From the NCBI GenBank assembly GCA_037179335.1, contig JAKZHN010000014.1, positions 248,001-312,000 of the forward strand: a DNA stretch of 64,000 nucleotides, in the 5' to 3' direction. Each line of letters begins with the position of its first letter. Positions within the stretch are counted from its first letter, which is position 1. Position numbers and translations under genes: made by a program. The notes under the pieces are model-generated. The model had not been told where the DNA came from and did not search any database. It saw only the letters and a list, made by a program, of their open reading frames with translations. This stretch comes from Cyclaneusma minus (taxonomy: Eukaryota > Ascomycota > Leotiomycetes > Marthamycetales > Marthamycetaceae). Of this stretch, positions 25,701-36,442 are shown in pieces.

Positions 25701-27702
25701 CGCTACCAAAGAATGGGCCAACATGATTGGCTGGGCTCTTGGCAACAACCACCTGCCCCTGATATGCATGTTGCTGACGAAGGATCAAAGCCTTGAGCCT
25801 TGGGTCTTGACCGAGGAAGCTGGCCAGCGTATCTTAAAAAATGAGGAGGCGACTTGCATTACCACGGCCATTCAGGACAGTATCTGGCATCTCGCCCAAG
25901 AATCTGATGCCCGTAAAGTCGATGCGCTCAAATGGTTCTATTCGAAGTTACTTGTGGCGGCTCGCCACGGGAACCTTGACATTCTACGTCTTTGCATACC
26001 GCTGTCCCCACAAGAATTTCCATCCAGTCATATCCGAGGTCATTTGCTGTTAGAGGCTGCCATTGGTGGCCAGAAAGAGCTTGTTGCATATCTACTTGAA
26101 GGAGGAGCCCAGCATGTCGCCATCACAAGCGTGCATGAACAGCATGCCTACAACGCTATGGAGCTCGCCGCTATCTACGGTCACCTGGACATTGTCAAAT
26201 TTCTCCGTGGGTCTCGACGTATGGTCGCCCGTGGCCTCCGTGACGGCGAAGCTTTGCGAAATGCCGCCGAGGAAGGTAACCTGACTGTGGTAGCATCCAT
26301 CCTCGAGGCACTGAAGCTTACTTCGGATGCCGAACTTTCGGACTCATTCCAGAAAATACTGAGCAAGGCGATGGATGCAGCTGCCTCGAATGGTGACCTT
26401 GCTGTACTCAAGTTGTTCTTGAAGGAGGGAGTCGACCCAACTCGACCTGGAGCAGATGGCCAATCAGTGATGATCAACGCAATACGGAGGAAACAGTATG
26501 ATGTGGTTCAAGCCATTCTGCTAGAAGGATACGGAGCCAGGGAGTGCTACGGTTCTTCGGAGGAAGCAGCTCCAATCTTGTGGGCAGCAGCTATTGGGCA
26601 TCTGGGTATGGCACAGCTCTTGATTGACCATGGCGCCGAGCTGTACCCGTCCGAGGACTGTCTTTGGCACAGCCCTCTCTTCGTCGCCGCAGCAAACGGA
26701 CACATAGCCATGGTCAAACTCTTGATGGAAGAGCATGCTCCCGCTGACGGTGGTATTGCGTACCTCAAGCGTGTATTCAAGGAGAGTGGCAAGGAAACGT
26801 CTGAGTTTGAGTCACAGAAAACGCTCTCCGATCTTGGCGTCCTGCCACCCGTATATGCCGCAGCCGTCAATGGCCATCATGAAATTGCGTCGATTCTTCG
26901 CCGCTCAAAGACCTTTCAGGATCTCGATGGCTCTCTGGAAAAAGCCGATTTCCTCGAAGAAGCGCTTTGGAACCACGTTCCGCTCCTCAAACTCATTATC
27001 GCGACCTCTACAGACCTCGATCGCCCAAATTTCAAAGGGGAGACAATTTTAACAATAGCCTGCGCACAAGGCCGCACAGCAGCCGTGAAAGCGCTGATTG
27101 CTGCCGGTGCCAACGTCAACCCGCCCAATCTTCTGCCCAAAAGCCCGCTGCTCAATGCAGTGATGATAGGCAACGTGGAAATTGTGCGGATGCTTCTCGA
27201 TGCGCGTGCTGTGCCCAAGCAAGACTGCGTGCTGGCCGCCATGGACGGCAAGCGGTACGAGATCCTGCGGCTGCTCTTCAGACACGGTGCCAACACTGAG
27301 TCTCGAATCGCACGCGGTTCCGAGCAAGTAATTCTTGGGAACAAGACACCGCGCGGCGCGACACCGCTGATTATCGCGGCCGCAGGAGGCGACTTGAAGA
27401 TTGTGCAGATATTGATCAACGAGAATGCAGATGTGAATAAGATGGACGACGAGAAGAAAAAGCCGGCACTGCTGCATGCGATGGAGAACGGCCACGAGCA
27501 GGTGGCGAGGGCGCTGGAAAATTTGACAATGATGAACCAGATGACGTATCTGTTCGGAATGAACTTCAACGCTGCTGGAGGCGAGAAGAAGGATAAATCA
27601 AAGGACAAGGAGAAGGGCCGGAGAGGAAGCGAACAGATCAAGGAGAAGGAGAATAGGGAGAAGGAGAGGAGAGGGAGTGAGAAGGGAAAGAATAATATAT
27701 AA
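22785..27702 (+). CDS. NLR-like STAND protein: N-terminal domain, NACHT, ankyrin repeats
   Basis: A fungal NOD-like receptor candidate, predicted to be an intracellular signalling or self/non-self recognition ATPase/GTPase. Exons: 22,785-23,200, 23,277-23,590, 23,666-23,839, 23,947-24,565 and 24,762-27,702; phases agree, about 1,487 residues. Residues 1-260 resemble the alpha-helical domain heading many fungal NACHT proteins (DUF7708-like by pattern). The P-loop GIPGCGKS is formed exactly across intron 3 (about residues 300-307) and Walker B is VVFAIDGLDEV (Asp about 401). A winged-helix-like segment with KRPLFISELREGI follows. From about residue 870 there are some 16 ankyrin-type repeats. 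The last 45 residues are almost only Lys, Glu, Arg, Asp and Ser. ATG at 22,788 is an equally possible start. Nothing looks broken; it lies inside the island between two RIP-like blocks. Confidence 0.9.
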
Positions 27703-28395
27703 AAGGCCGGCTCTCCTGGGGCGACTTTGGAAGCCATGGAGTGGTGCACGATGACCCGAGGTTGGGCTGTTTTCGAAAGTAGTTTGGGTTGTAGATACCA
27801 TTTGCGCGCATCCTTGCGGAAAAGCCCAGTCTGGTTAGGGGGTTGGCCATCTAACATATGGGTTACGAAGATGTTCACATGGAAAAGGCGCGGAGGAAAG
27901 ATGAGTTGAGTGAGTATTTGGAAGGGATATTGTATATAGGCAGAAAGCTAAAAAAAAGCTCCATGTAACACTTATAGGCAGACGTGGGGATTAGTGAGTT
28001 CCTGCTTTCAATTACAACAGGTAGGGTAGTCTTGCGGCATTAATTGAGATAGCAATCTGGGAATGAATTCTACATAGATCTTAGGGCACAATGTCAGTAT
28101 GTTACGACGGGTAAATAGTACGTTAGATGGTCAGGTTGGTTTATTCTGATATTACTGCCACATGGGATTATGTTTATCTTTATTTATATCTAATACTCCA
28201 AGCTAGCTCGAATTGGAAAGCCTCTGTGCCGGTCTCGGGCGGAAGCACGTGAGTTCTCCGTGGCTGATGTCACCGCCTTTTGGCAGAACCAGACGCCTTA
28301 CGGCTGGCGCAACGAAATTCTTTTGGATGATGGTCGAAGCTCAAGGAGCTCTTCTCTCCTCATCCCCACGCGACATCTTCAAATTCGCCACAACC
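27703..28395. other. Intergenic region between NLR-like gene and GrpE
   Basis: No gene is seen. Frames here are short shadows of the NLR-like 3' end or upstream in-frame extensions of the GrpE frame, which is open back to 28,213. It should hold the NLR terminator and the GrpE promoter. Confidence 0.5.
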
Positions 28396-29182
28396 ATGAT
28401 CCGACGGGCCTTACTCAGGCAGAGCAGAGCAGTAAGCTCAAGCACAGCATCTTCCTCGCGACTGTCGCGCGCAACATTCCAGCCATGTCTTTCGCAGAAG
28501 TCTCTCGCCGCCCGACCACCAGCTAGCTTTGCCGCCTCGCGCCTCTACTCCACAGAACCCGAGGCCTCGAAAGCATCAGAGAGCAATGCCGAGCCCGAGG
28601 GTCAGCAGGCTGATGCTGCCGACCCCATGAAGCTCGAGCTGGAGAAAAAGGACAAGGAGATCCTCGAGCTCAAGGTTCGTTGCGCGTCGCTTGGATCCTC
28701 ACTTCACTTTCTCATAGCTTACATTGCCACAGGACAAATACCTCCGTTCGGTTGCAGACTTCCGGAATCTTCAGGAGCGCACAGCACGAGACATGAAGGC
28801 AGCGAAAGACTTTGCCATCCAGAAGTTTGCCAAAGATCTGGTCGAGAGCGTGGACAATCTCGATCGCGCATTGAGCATGGTCCCCGAAGAGAAGCTCAAG
28901 GTCGCCCAGCAAAGCGAGGAGACGAAAGATCTGGTCAACCTGTACGATGGTCTCAAGATGACGGAGAGCATATTGATGAACACTCTGAAGAAGCATGGCT
29001 TGGAAAGATTCGACCCCAGTGAAGACAACGCAAAGTTCAATCCCAATGAGCATGAGGCGACCTTCATGACACCGATGGCAGACAAGGAGAACGACACTGT
29101 TTTCTTCACGCAGCAGAAAGGATTCAAGCTGAATGGAAGGATCTTGCGGGCAGCCAAGGTCGGCGTTGTCAAGAACACATAA
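28396..29182 (+). CDS. mge1: Mitochondrial GrpE nucleotide exchange factor
   Basis: Matrix co-chaperone that releases ADP from mitochondrial Hsp70 (Ssc1), needed for protein import and folding. Exons 28,396-28,674 and 28,733-29,182 joined by a 58-bp intron give 242 residues, normal for the family. Residues 1-50 form a classic import presequence: Arg/Ser/Ala-rich, no acidic residue, ending near RLYSTE. A charged coiled-coil helix follows, then the GrpE signature DKYLRSVADFRNLQERT at residue 94, and the C-terminal beta domain ending FKLNGRILRAAKVGVVKNT. The frame is open upstream to 28,213, but the ATG at 28,396 has a good context (CAACCATGA) and starts the presequence, so I chose it. Confidence 0.95.
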
Positions 29183-29578
29183 TCATGAGGCACGCATAAG
29201 TGGACGCAAGCTGGGAGCGTCTGGGGAAAAAAGATAAACTGGTATATCGGAGCGACGGTGTTCTTTGTACATATATCATCACAACTCCAAGGGAAGGGAA
29301 GGGGCGTCCTAATCCATGTGTATATCTACGATTGTATAAGTATGACCTATATGGAAGAGACGGGACGAGCTAATCTGGAATGAAGGGCATTACAAACTTT
29401 TGACATGGCGTTCCCTCGATCACATCGTCCGCCTGGTGCTATGACTGCCTTGTTCCCACGATGCACCGCCAAACCTCTAGCTACTCCCAGGAAGTGGTAG
29501 AAATTGGCCGATTGGGATATCCTCAAACCCTCTAAGTTGGCAGTCGTCAGGGGTAGCTCCCATTGTGAGAAATGGCCC

Positions 29579-29955
29579 TCAATATTGAAGCTCATAAGAT
29601 TTCACAGCGAGCGCCGAAATATCCTGTCGAACCAGCTTTCGCACGACTTTGGTTCCATCAGCCAGTGACTTGAGATGCTCTGTTTGAGCAAACACAATCT
29701 GATCTCTGTAAATCTCTTCAGATACTATAGCCTCTCCGGCTTTGTCACCCATTTCCCGAAGCACCTGTCACCTGGGCTAGCTTCTGTCCTCAGAAGACTC
29801 ATATTCACCTTAAACTCTTTGGAGCTACGTCGAAGTCCATCAATTCTTTGACGATATTCCCCAAGAGGACCAGCAGAGTCGACGAGAATGGCAAATGCTC
29901 TGTATAGGTATGCTTTGCATGGAATTTGATAATTGTTCTCTTTCGTAAAACGTCG
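29579..29955 (-). pseudogene. Fragment of an unrecognised gene
   Basis: Two coding-like pieces join in frame: 29,955-29,809 (LYRAFAILVDSAGPLGEYRQ... region, ending SSKEFK) and 29,764-29,579 (VLREMGDKAGEAIV... to ALAVKSYELQY and TGA), across a 44-bp GTGAAT...ACAG intron. The amphipathic, helix-rich pattern of about 110 residues recalls the alpha-helical N-terminal parts of fungal NLR-like or incompatibility proteins, but I do not recognise the family. The first piece has no ATG and meets a stop at 29,956-29,958, so either an upstream exon was missed or this is a truncated relic. Confidence 0.35.
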
Positions 29956-29959
29956 TTAT

Positions 29960-30425
29960 TTGTTCCATCTCCAATCATCCATGAGGCTTTTCTGTCAACA
30001 ACACCACATCACCCCATCTAGGCCTCCACTCGCCACTCAGTAGCTAATACTCGGGCGCGGTGAGACAGATGTCGCCTCCAATATCACATCCTGGCTTCGT
30101 GAGGCTCAACAAGCTCAGGTCTACCGACAGAAAATCTTCACCACTTGCAAACAGTCTTCATTCTAGACAAACACAGGAAGCGATTGTGTTATTTCTTGAC
30201 TCCGCATCCTTCAACCTTCTTTGCCCGGCACATACCTTCACAAGTCTCCTTTGCTCCTGTAAGTCAGATGCGCATCTCCAGTCTCCTCATTACCTGTCTC
30301 CTCGGAAGACCTGGCGAGGCTGCTGTACCCATCCATCACACCCGCCTGGAACTAATATTTTGCCATAGAGCTTACTCCATACACTATTGCGCCGCTGCGC
30401 TCCTACTTCGTCTCCAGCACCCATC
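29960..30425. other. Intergenic region
   Basis: No gene is recognised. Plus-strand frames of about 100 codons overlap here in two phases without family resemblance. The end of the region is probably the 5' leader of the gene at 30,426, with CATCATGAG at its start. Confidence 0.4.
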
Positions 30426-32002
30426 ATGAGCAGCCACTCGAGCTATTATCGTGAGTGTTTGCTTCCTCTGCGCCCAGTGTCGTGGATGTGCTTGCTGATT
30501 GACGTGTGCCAGTCTTTTCCTCATCCAGGGATGCGCCTTACCATATGGGAAAGACGGTGCTTGCTACCTACGCCCTCATGCGCGGAGAGGAGTGTGCTCG
30601 AGGCAGCGACCTTGCGCATAGACAGTTGCTTAATGCATCCGTGTAAGTCTCTTTTGTTCCCTGCTCATCGCTCACCTCCCAGGCTATGCTCCAGGGCGCA
30701 TGCTATGAGGCCACTCGCCCATGTGTTGTCCTTGCTCCAAGTATCCGCTTGTTGCTTTCTTGCCACAAATCCGTCTCCTTGGGCTCCTACAGAGTACCTC
30801 AATCTGGTTATTGGCTAACAAGACAATGACTTGCGCAGCGAAACCTTCCCCGACATGACGTCCCACGCTTTCGAGGTTGAAGAGGCGCTCAAACGCCAAA
30901 CTAAGTTACCTGGCCGTCCCTGGGTCATGACTGAAGAGATGGAAAGGGATATGTATGCTGAGGTCTTTGGCGACGTCTCCGATGACGAGGGTGACCCGTG
31001 CGAGATGCGTATCGGGGAAGTGGTGTTTAAGCAGTGGGTTGAAGGTGCTGCCCGCGGTCCCAACACCACGGGAGCGGCGTTCAGAGCCTTCAAAGCCGCA
31101 ACCGCCGTCAACGTCAACATCGTCGACGATGACTGGCAGTACACGACCAAGGCCCCGAAGAAGCCTGAGCTCAAGCACCAGACCGACGTGAATGACAACA
31201 GATACATCAGCCCTGCGTATTCGCAAGAGTCGTCACCTCATCCTTGCCACTCTCCGGCTGGTATGTAGACGTCCCGTTAAAGTAGTGGTGTGGAACTTTA
31301 CTGATAATAGTGCTGGTAGGCTTCGACGTGGCTGCTGCTCCTCGCGGTTTCAGCCAGTCTGCGCCTTATGCAAATCTGGCCATGGACCGTGGACTGGAGC
31401 GCAAGCGCATGGAGATGGCTGACTTCTTGAGGGAGCCCCGCTTCAGGGAGATCATCGAGGCTCCTTCGTCCACGACGGTTGAGCACGAAGTTTACAGGGC
31501 CGTGAGTTGCCTGGATGGCTGTCATCTGCTATCACAATCTTACTGACCACTGTGGCAGGAAGATATCATCGAGGCCCTCGACTTGGACGACGGCCAAGGA
31601 CGCATCCGCAAGGCCAAAGTCGAGCAGACATTCGCGGCCATCCTCGCCGACCAGGAGAAGAGCAGGGCGGAGGCCGGGAAGGCCTACCACGCCGCCGGCA
31701 TCGCTGGCGCCCGCCTCGACGAGACGCGGGTCCAGAACAATATCTTGAAGATGCGACAACCTCGCCAGGCCGCTCAGGTGGCCAGCGGGCGCCGACACCT
31801 CAAGATGCTGCAAGAGAATCTTGACAATCTCAGCCAGGAGCTGGAGGCCTCGGACCGTTCTGCGGAGATGTGGTGGGAGCGGGCCCAGGAACTCGAGAAA
31901 CAGGAGAGGGAGGCGCTTGCCGAGCGCAAGGAGCTGCTGAGGTATCTGGGAGTCAGTTCGGTGGACGAGGGGCTCCGTCTACCACCCAGGAGAGAGGATT
32001 GA
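30426..32002 (+). CDS. Hypothetical protein with C-terminal coiled coil
   Basis: No family is recognised. Five exons join in consistent phase: 30,426-30,450, 30,513-30,642, 30,839-31,260, 31,320-31,501 and 31,559-32,002, giving 400 residues. The N-terminal 50 residues read SRDAPYHMGKTVLATYALMR. The middle is acidic then Pro/Ala-rich. From about residue 255 the protein is helical and highly charged (MDRGLERKRMEMADFLREP), and about 300-385 is a coiled coil with RRHLKMLQENLDNLSQELEA and ELEKQEREALAERKELL. No signal peptide or membrane segment is seen, so a nuclear or cytoplasmic structural or partner-binding protein is possible; that is inference. The second intron (196 bp) could hide a small extra exon. 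Confidence 0.65.
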
Positions 32003-32560
32003 GCGCAGTACTGTCCGCTGACGGAGCTCTTGAGTGGTCATATATATATGGCGGCTTGGACATGGGCACAGTATATCTCCGGGACTCAGCGGAATATTTC
32101 TAGTAGTTGAGAACACTCTCAGTCGCAGTTGAGCGCAACTTGTAAAGTCAATTCGGTCTACCTGGCTACCATCGATGTAGTAATGTAGCAGCGGTATAAA
32201 TAATTGGAAGCATAACCTTCATGTTGGAACTGGACTGGGGCGTGCATGAATATGATGCTTGGCACAGATAACTTTTTTTTGTGTCGGGCCGGGAACTCAG
32301 CTGGATCCTTGAGCGGCCCGCGGCTTCCCACAAAGCTTCCAGTCTTCTCCTTCCCTCTTTCTTCAACACCACCGGTGACCCCCTTCAGAACGACCCTCTA
32401 CGGCTCCACGACTCTTGCAAATGCCTCTGAAAACAATCGCCTGCTCCACACGTCTCCCTGGCTTCCTCCAGAACCCTATGTGCAGCGCCATCACCCAGAA
32501 ACTGTACCGCACCTATCGCTCGCAGCTGCGCGCCGATGCTGAGCGCCGCCGCGGAGCACC
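32003..32560. other. Intergenic region before the kinase gene
   Basis: No gene is seen. Pyrimidine-rich DNA from about 32,330 to 32,480 precedes the kinase ATG at 32,561, as in many fungal promoters and leaders. Confidence 0.5.
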
Positions 32561-34170
32561 ATGAAGTCCTTCGCCCCCGCTGCCCCCGCCGTGACCACGA
32601 TCCGCGGCTTCCATACGCCCCAAGCATCCGGCGATGACGACTCCGACTACGGCACTGGAAATACCCCCAAAACCGCTCGCAACAAGAAGTTCGATGACGT
32701 GGTGAGCGCAAACTGCAGCCCCATGCTGCGCCCTACCTCGCAATCCGGCGTGGGCGGCATCAGCAAGCTGAAGCTGCAACTCGAGACTCTCAGTCTCGCA
32801 AGCGGCGACTCTCGCACCAGCTCATTGACCGAGAATAAGTCTCGTTTAAAGTCTCGTCCACAAACCTGCCCCGGCACGCCCTCTGAAAGCGGCTACAGCG
32901 ACTCCGCGACTTCCGAGAACACCAGCTACGACATCCCTCTCGAGAATGACTTCGTCAGCGAGGAGCTCCGCGAGAAGCCTCTCTACGGCGCGGTCGAAGG
33001 CGGATTGGTCCAGGACAATATTGCCCGCAAGATGACCGCATCCGATTTTGTCCCGCTCAAATGTTTGGGCACAGGTAACCTTTTCTTCAGAAAAACGGCG
33101 GCTAAGTCTAATATTCTAACTTTCTGACAGGCTCCTTCGGTACTGTACTCCTCGTCAAACAGCACTGCACCGGCAGGCTCTTCGCTCAGAAGACGTTCAA
33201 GAAGGCCTCCTTGACAGTCCACAAACGTCTGGTCGAGCAGACCAAGACCGAGCGCGCAATCCTGGAGACTGTGAACCGACACCCCTTTGTCGTCAATCTT
33301 TATTACGCCTTCCAGGACCACGAAAAATTGTATCTGATCCTCGAGTATGCTCAGGGAGGCGAGCTTTTCACCCACCTAGCCCAGGAGAAAATGTTCGAGG
33401 AGCCCGTAGCTTCCTTCTACATGGCCGAAATGGTGCTCGCGCTATCACACTTGCACCACAATCTCGGCGTTGTTTATCGTGATCTCAAGCCAGAGAATTG
33501 CTTGCTGGACCACGAGGGCCATCTTCTGCTCACTGACTTTGGACTCAGCAAGACTGCAGTCGACGATCGCGACAGCGAGGCCTGCAACTCCATGCTTGGG
33601 ACAGTTGAGTACATGGCACCTGAGGTCATCAAAGGGCAAAAGTACGGCATGGCAGTTGACTGGTGGTCATTCGGTGCTCTTGGCTACGATCTCTTGACTG
33701 GCAATCCCCCTTTCAAGGGCAACAACCACGCGAAGATCCAAGAAAACATCGTGAAGCAGAAAATCACGATGCCGTATTACCTGTCTCCGGAAGCAAAAGA
33801 TCTATTGACTCGCCTACTGAGAAAGAACCCAAACCAGAGGCTCGGCTACAACATGCCGAAGGATCTGGAGACCATCAAGAAACACCGCTTCTTCCGCAAA
33901 ATCAACTGGCGCCAGCTGGAAAAGAGAGAGGTGGAACCACCAATCAAGCCGCTGATCACCGATCCAGAGCTGGCCGAGAACTTTGCGACCCAGTTCACGG
34001 ACCTGCCTCTGAGCCCGGTCTTAACCAGCAGCCCCTGGAAATTCGGTGATCTCGGCTCGAGCCAGACAGGCAAGGATGGGTCGAGTGCTGGGGAGAGCAA
34101 CCCGTTCGGTGGTTTCAGTTACGTGGCGAGCTCGAGCCTACTGGAGAGCAGTGGCTTTGCCGCAGTCTAG
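32561..34170 (+). CDS. AGC-family protein kinase, S6K/Psk1-like
   Basis: Serine/threonine kinase expected to act downstream of TOR and PDK1 in growth control. Exons 32,561-33,074 and 33,131-34,170 (56-bp intron splitting the glycine loop) give 517 residues. Residues 1-160 are Ser/Thr-rich and poorly structured. The kinase domain follows with LGTGSFGTVLLVKQ, YRDLKPEN (Asp about 289), DFGLSK (Asp about 307) and activation segment MLGTVEYMAPEV. The AGC C-terminal tail holds a turn-motif-like LPLSPV and the hydrophobic motif FGGFSY, whose serine (about 501) is the expected TORC1 site. The single C-terminal kinase domain and the tail fit fission yeast Psk1 and animal p70S6K better than Sch9, which carries a C2 domain. 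Confidence 0.93.
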
Positions 34171-35024
34171 GTTTGCATGGCCTGTGAAAAGCAGTTTCTT
34201 ATGGGACTTTTCGGATAAGGCGCCAGGATACAAAAGTCAAGCGAACAGCACGCTATCTGCATACATGAACTCGCAGCAAAAGTGGCATTGGGGTATTAAT
34301 GGTGGAAGTGGGATATGGCGTAGATTGGGTTGGGGTAAATATGCATCGCCGTATATGGCCTTCGCTTTGTCTGTTTCGTCTCTTTCAGCACTGGATTTCG
34401 TCTCTTTGGCATTGTGGGCCAGATTCATTCTCTCCGTCGCTAATTGGCGTCCTTTATTCTCTTCGGCGGCGCAAATTTGGTATTGGCGGTTTGCATTCAT
34501 CTTCTGTGTGTCACCTCATACTGCGCTAGAGTTAATTGCATTATTGCTTCAAACATGGGATTATAACGGGCCAATGCCCATGTGACGAGTATGCATTTGA
34601 GCATAGGCTTGCACATAATGCGAAGTCTCTACAAACAACCCCAACTTTGATGCACATTACATTCGAGGTTCAAGTTGTTGTGGAAACGTGGATTGAAAGC
34701 GGACGTAGAATGTCTCGTCAACCTACAAGTATCGAAAATAGTAAGATCCCGACAATAGTAAGTATCATACATTCGCTCGAGCATCCTGATGGCAGATTTT
34801 AAGGTCAAGTCAACTCCGATCGGGAACTCCAAAGCCCAAAAGGTATCTTCCCAACTGAAAAACCAAGTATTCCCGACTCATATGTCGAGAACGAGGCATT
34901 ACGCGCAACGCCGAAACAACAAACCCTTCATCGGACATCCCGAGTACAAACATGACCGCCATCCACTCAACCATCAGAACGACAAACAGTTGCTAGTTTG
35001 GCGCCTTGACATGTTTCCTCCACG
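34171..35024. other. Tail-to-tail 3' region
   Basis: The kinase (+) and cytochrome b561 (-) genes converge on these 850 bp. Only short shadow frames are present, so it should be the two 3' UTRs and terminators. Confidence 0.5.
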
Positions 35025-36442
35025 CTAGGTACTACCCGCGTCCTCCTTACTGCCAGCGGCCCTTTTCTTCCCCATAACCGCACCCCCTTTCTTCCAGCTC
35101 AGCAACACCACACCGGCCCATGCCAAACACATCACACCCGCCACAACACCAAACGCAATCTCACCCCCTTTCGTGTTATCCGCCAACTGCAATCCCAGCC
35201 CACCATTAATAATGGACAAGATGATGAGTGCCCGGCCATACCAAATGTGCACATAGCTCGTAGCAGTGCGCTTGTGTTTCCGCATGTACATCCAGTGGTG
35301 CAACCAGCCCGTGATCGGCTGCAACACGAAGAGGCACACGACTGAGACGCCGAACAGGGTGTGGGTGGTGTTGAAGAGCTCCCCGGTTTGATTGGCTAGG
35401 TGAACGCCGAGACCGAGGCCGGCGAAGAGCAGGATGATGGAGATGGCTTGGATGGCGACGTGGATCCAGATGTTGCTGAAGATGCGGATGCTCATGGCGC
35501 CGAGCGGGAGGAGCACGGCGACTGTGAGGCCCATGACGATGCCGTGCGCTTTTTGAGAAGAGGAGATGGCGGAGTAGGCGTTGGATGAGGACGAGGGCGT
35601 GCTGCTTCCGGTTGCGGCGCTGGTGGCGGGGGATGCGGGCGTTATAGGGTCTGTAGCATCGGTGGAGGAGACGAAAGGGTTCGTGTCGGAGGTGGTGACG
35701 GCAGTGGTCAGGTCCATGGTGAATTGGGAGTGGGAGTCGTGGTAGGAAATTGTTTTGGAATTGTCTGTGGAGTTGAGTGGGTCACCGGTGAGCCAGGCGC
35801 CAATTTGGTTACTGGAGGTTGAGGTGACATCGATAGTTGTGCCGCATGCTGAGCCAGAGCCTGGTACGTGTCAGATTATATTCGTGGTGGACGGTTGGAG
35901 AAAAAAGGGGGAGTTTTGGGATGTAGGTAAAAGCATGTGACAAGATATGTAGCGAGTGATATGGGAATTTGCCAATGGAGACTGATTGAGCAATAGGGAC
36001 TTACACTTGAAGTTGGCAGTCATATTACCATTCATCACGCCCGAGCCGGCCAGAAGCGTTATTGATGCCTGGTCATTGTACTTTGGCATGACATGGCCAA
36101 CACCGCTCCTGGGACTGACGGTGACATTCCCGTTGCCATCAGCGTACATGACAAAAATGGTTGCTCCCGCCATCATGCTGCCGTAGCCAAATCCGACCCA
36201 GGAATATGTATCCGGAGCGGATATCTGCATGTATACGTCGCCATTGCCCGAGGAAACTGTCGTGTGCGGAACAGAGACGGCGTAGCAGATATCGTTGGGG
36301 CAAAAGGAGACGGCTTGAGAGGATACGGTTGCTAGACAATATGTTTTAGTCCCATGCAAGTAGCTAGAGGAGTAGCTGGGAAGAAAGTTATACCTATAAA
36401 TGCAGCGGCAGCAGCGCCGACACTGTGGAGAGAACACCTCAT
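35025..36442 (-). CDS. Secreted-side AA8-type cytochrome domain fused to cytochrome b561
   Basis: A membrane iron or quinone reductase of the CDH-like cytochrome plus b561 type, moving electrons across the plasma membrane to extracellular acceptors. Exons 36,442-36,394, 36,331-36,005 and 35,848-35,025 give 399 residues. The first 20 or so form a signal peptide (SVGAAAAAFIG core). Then comes a DOMON/AA8 domain to about residue 125 with WVGFGYGSMMAG (Met heme ligand) and SPRSGVGHVMP (His ligand). A Ser/Thr/Pro linker (about 165-200) leads to six membrane helices with the four conserved histidines in KAHGIVMG, WIHVAIQ, THTLFG and YVHIWYG. A basic tail faces the cytoplasm. All parts expected of the family are present. 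Confidence 0.9.

Noticed and set aside
26916..27878. 320-codon minus-strand open frame
   Set aside because: It is antisense to the ankyrin part of the NLR-like gene, Ser/Arg/Phe-rich, and has no family resemblance; it is a shadow.
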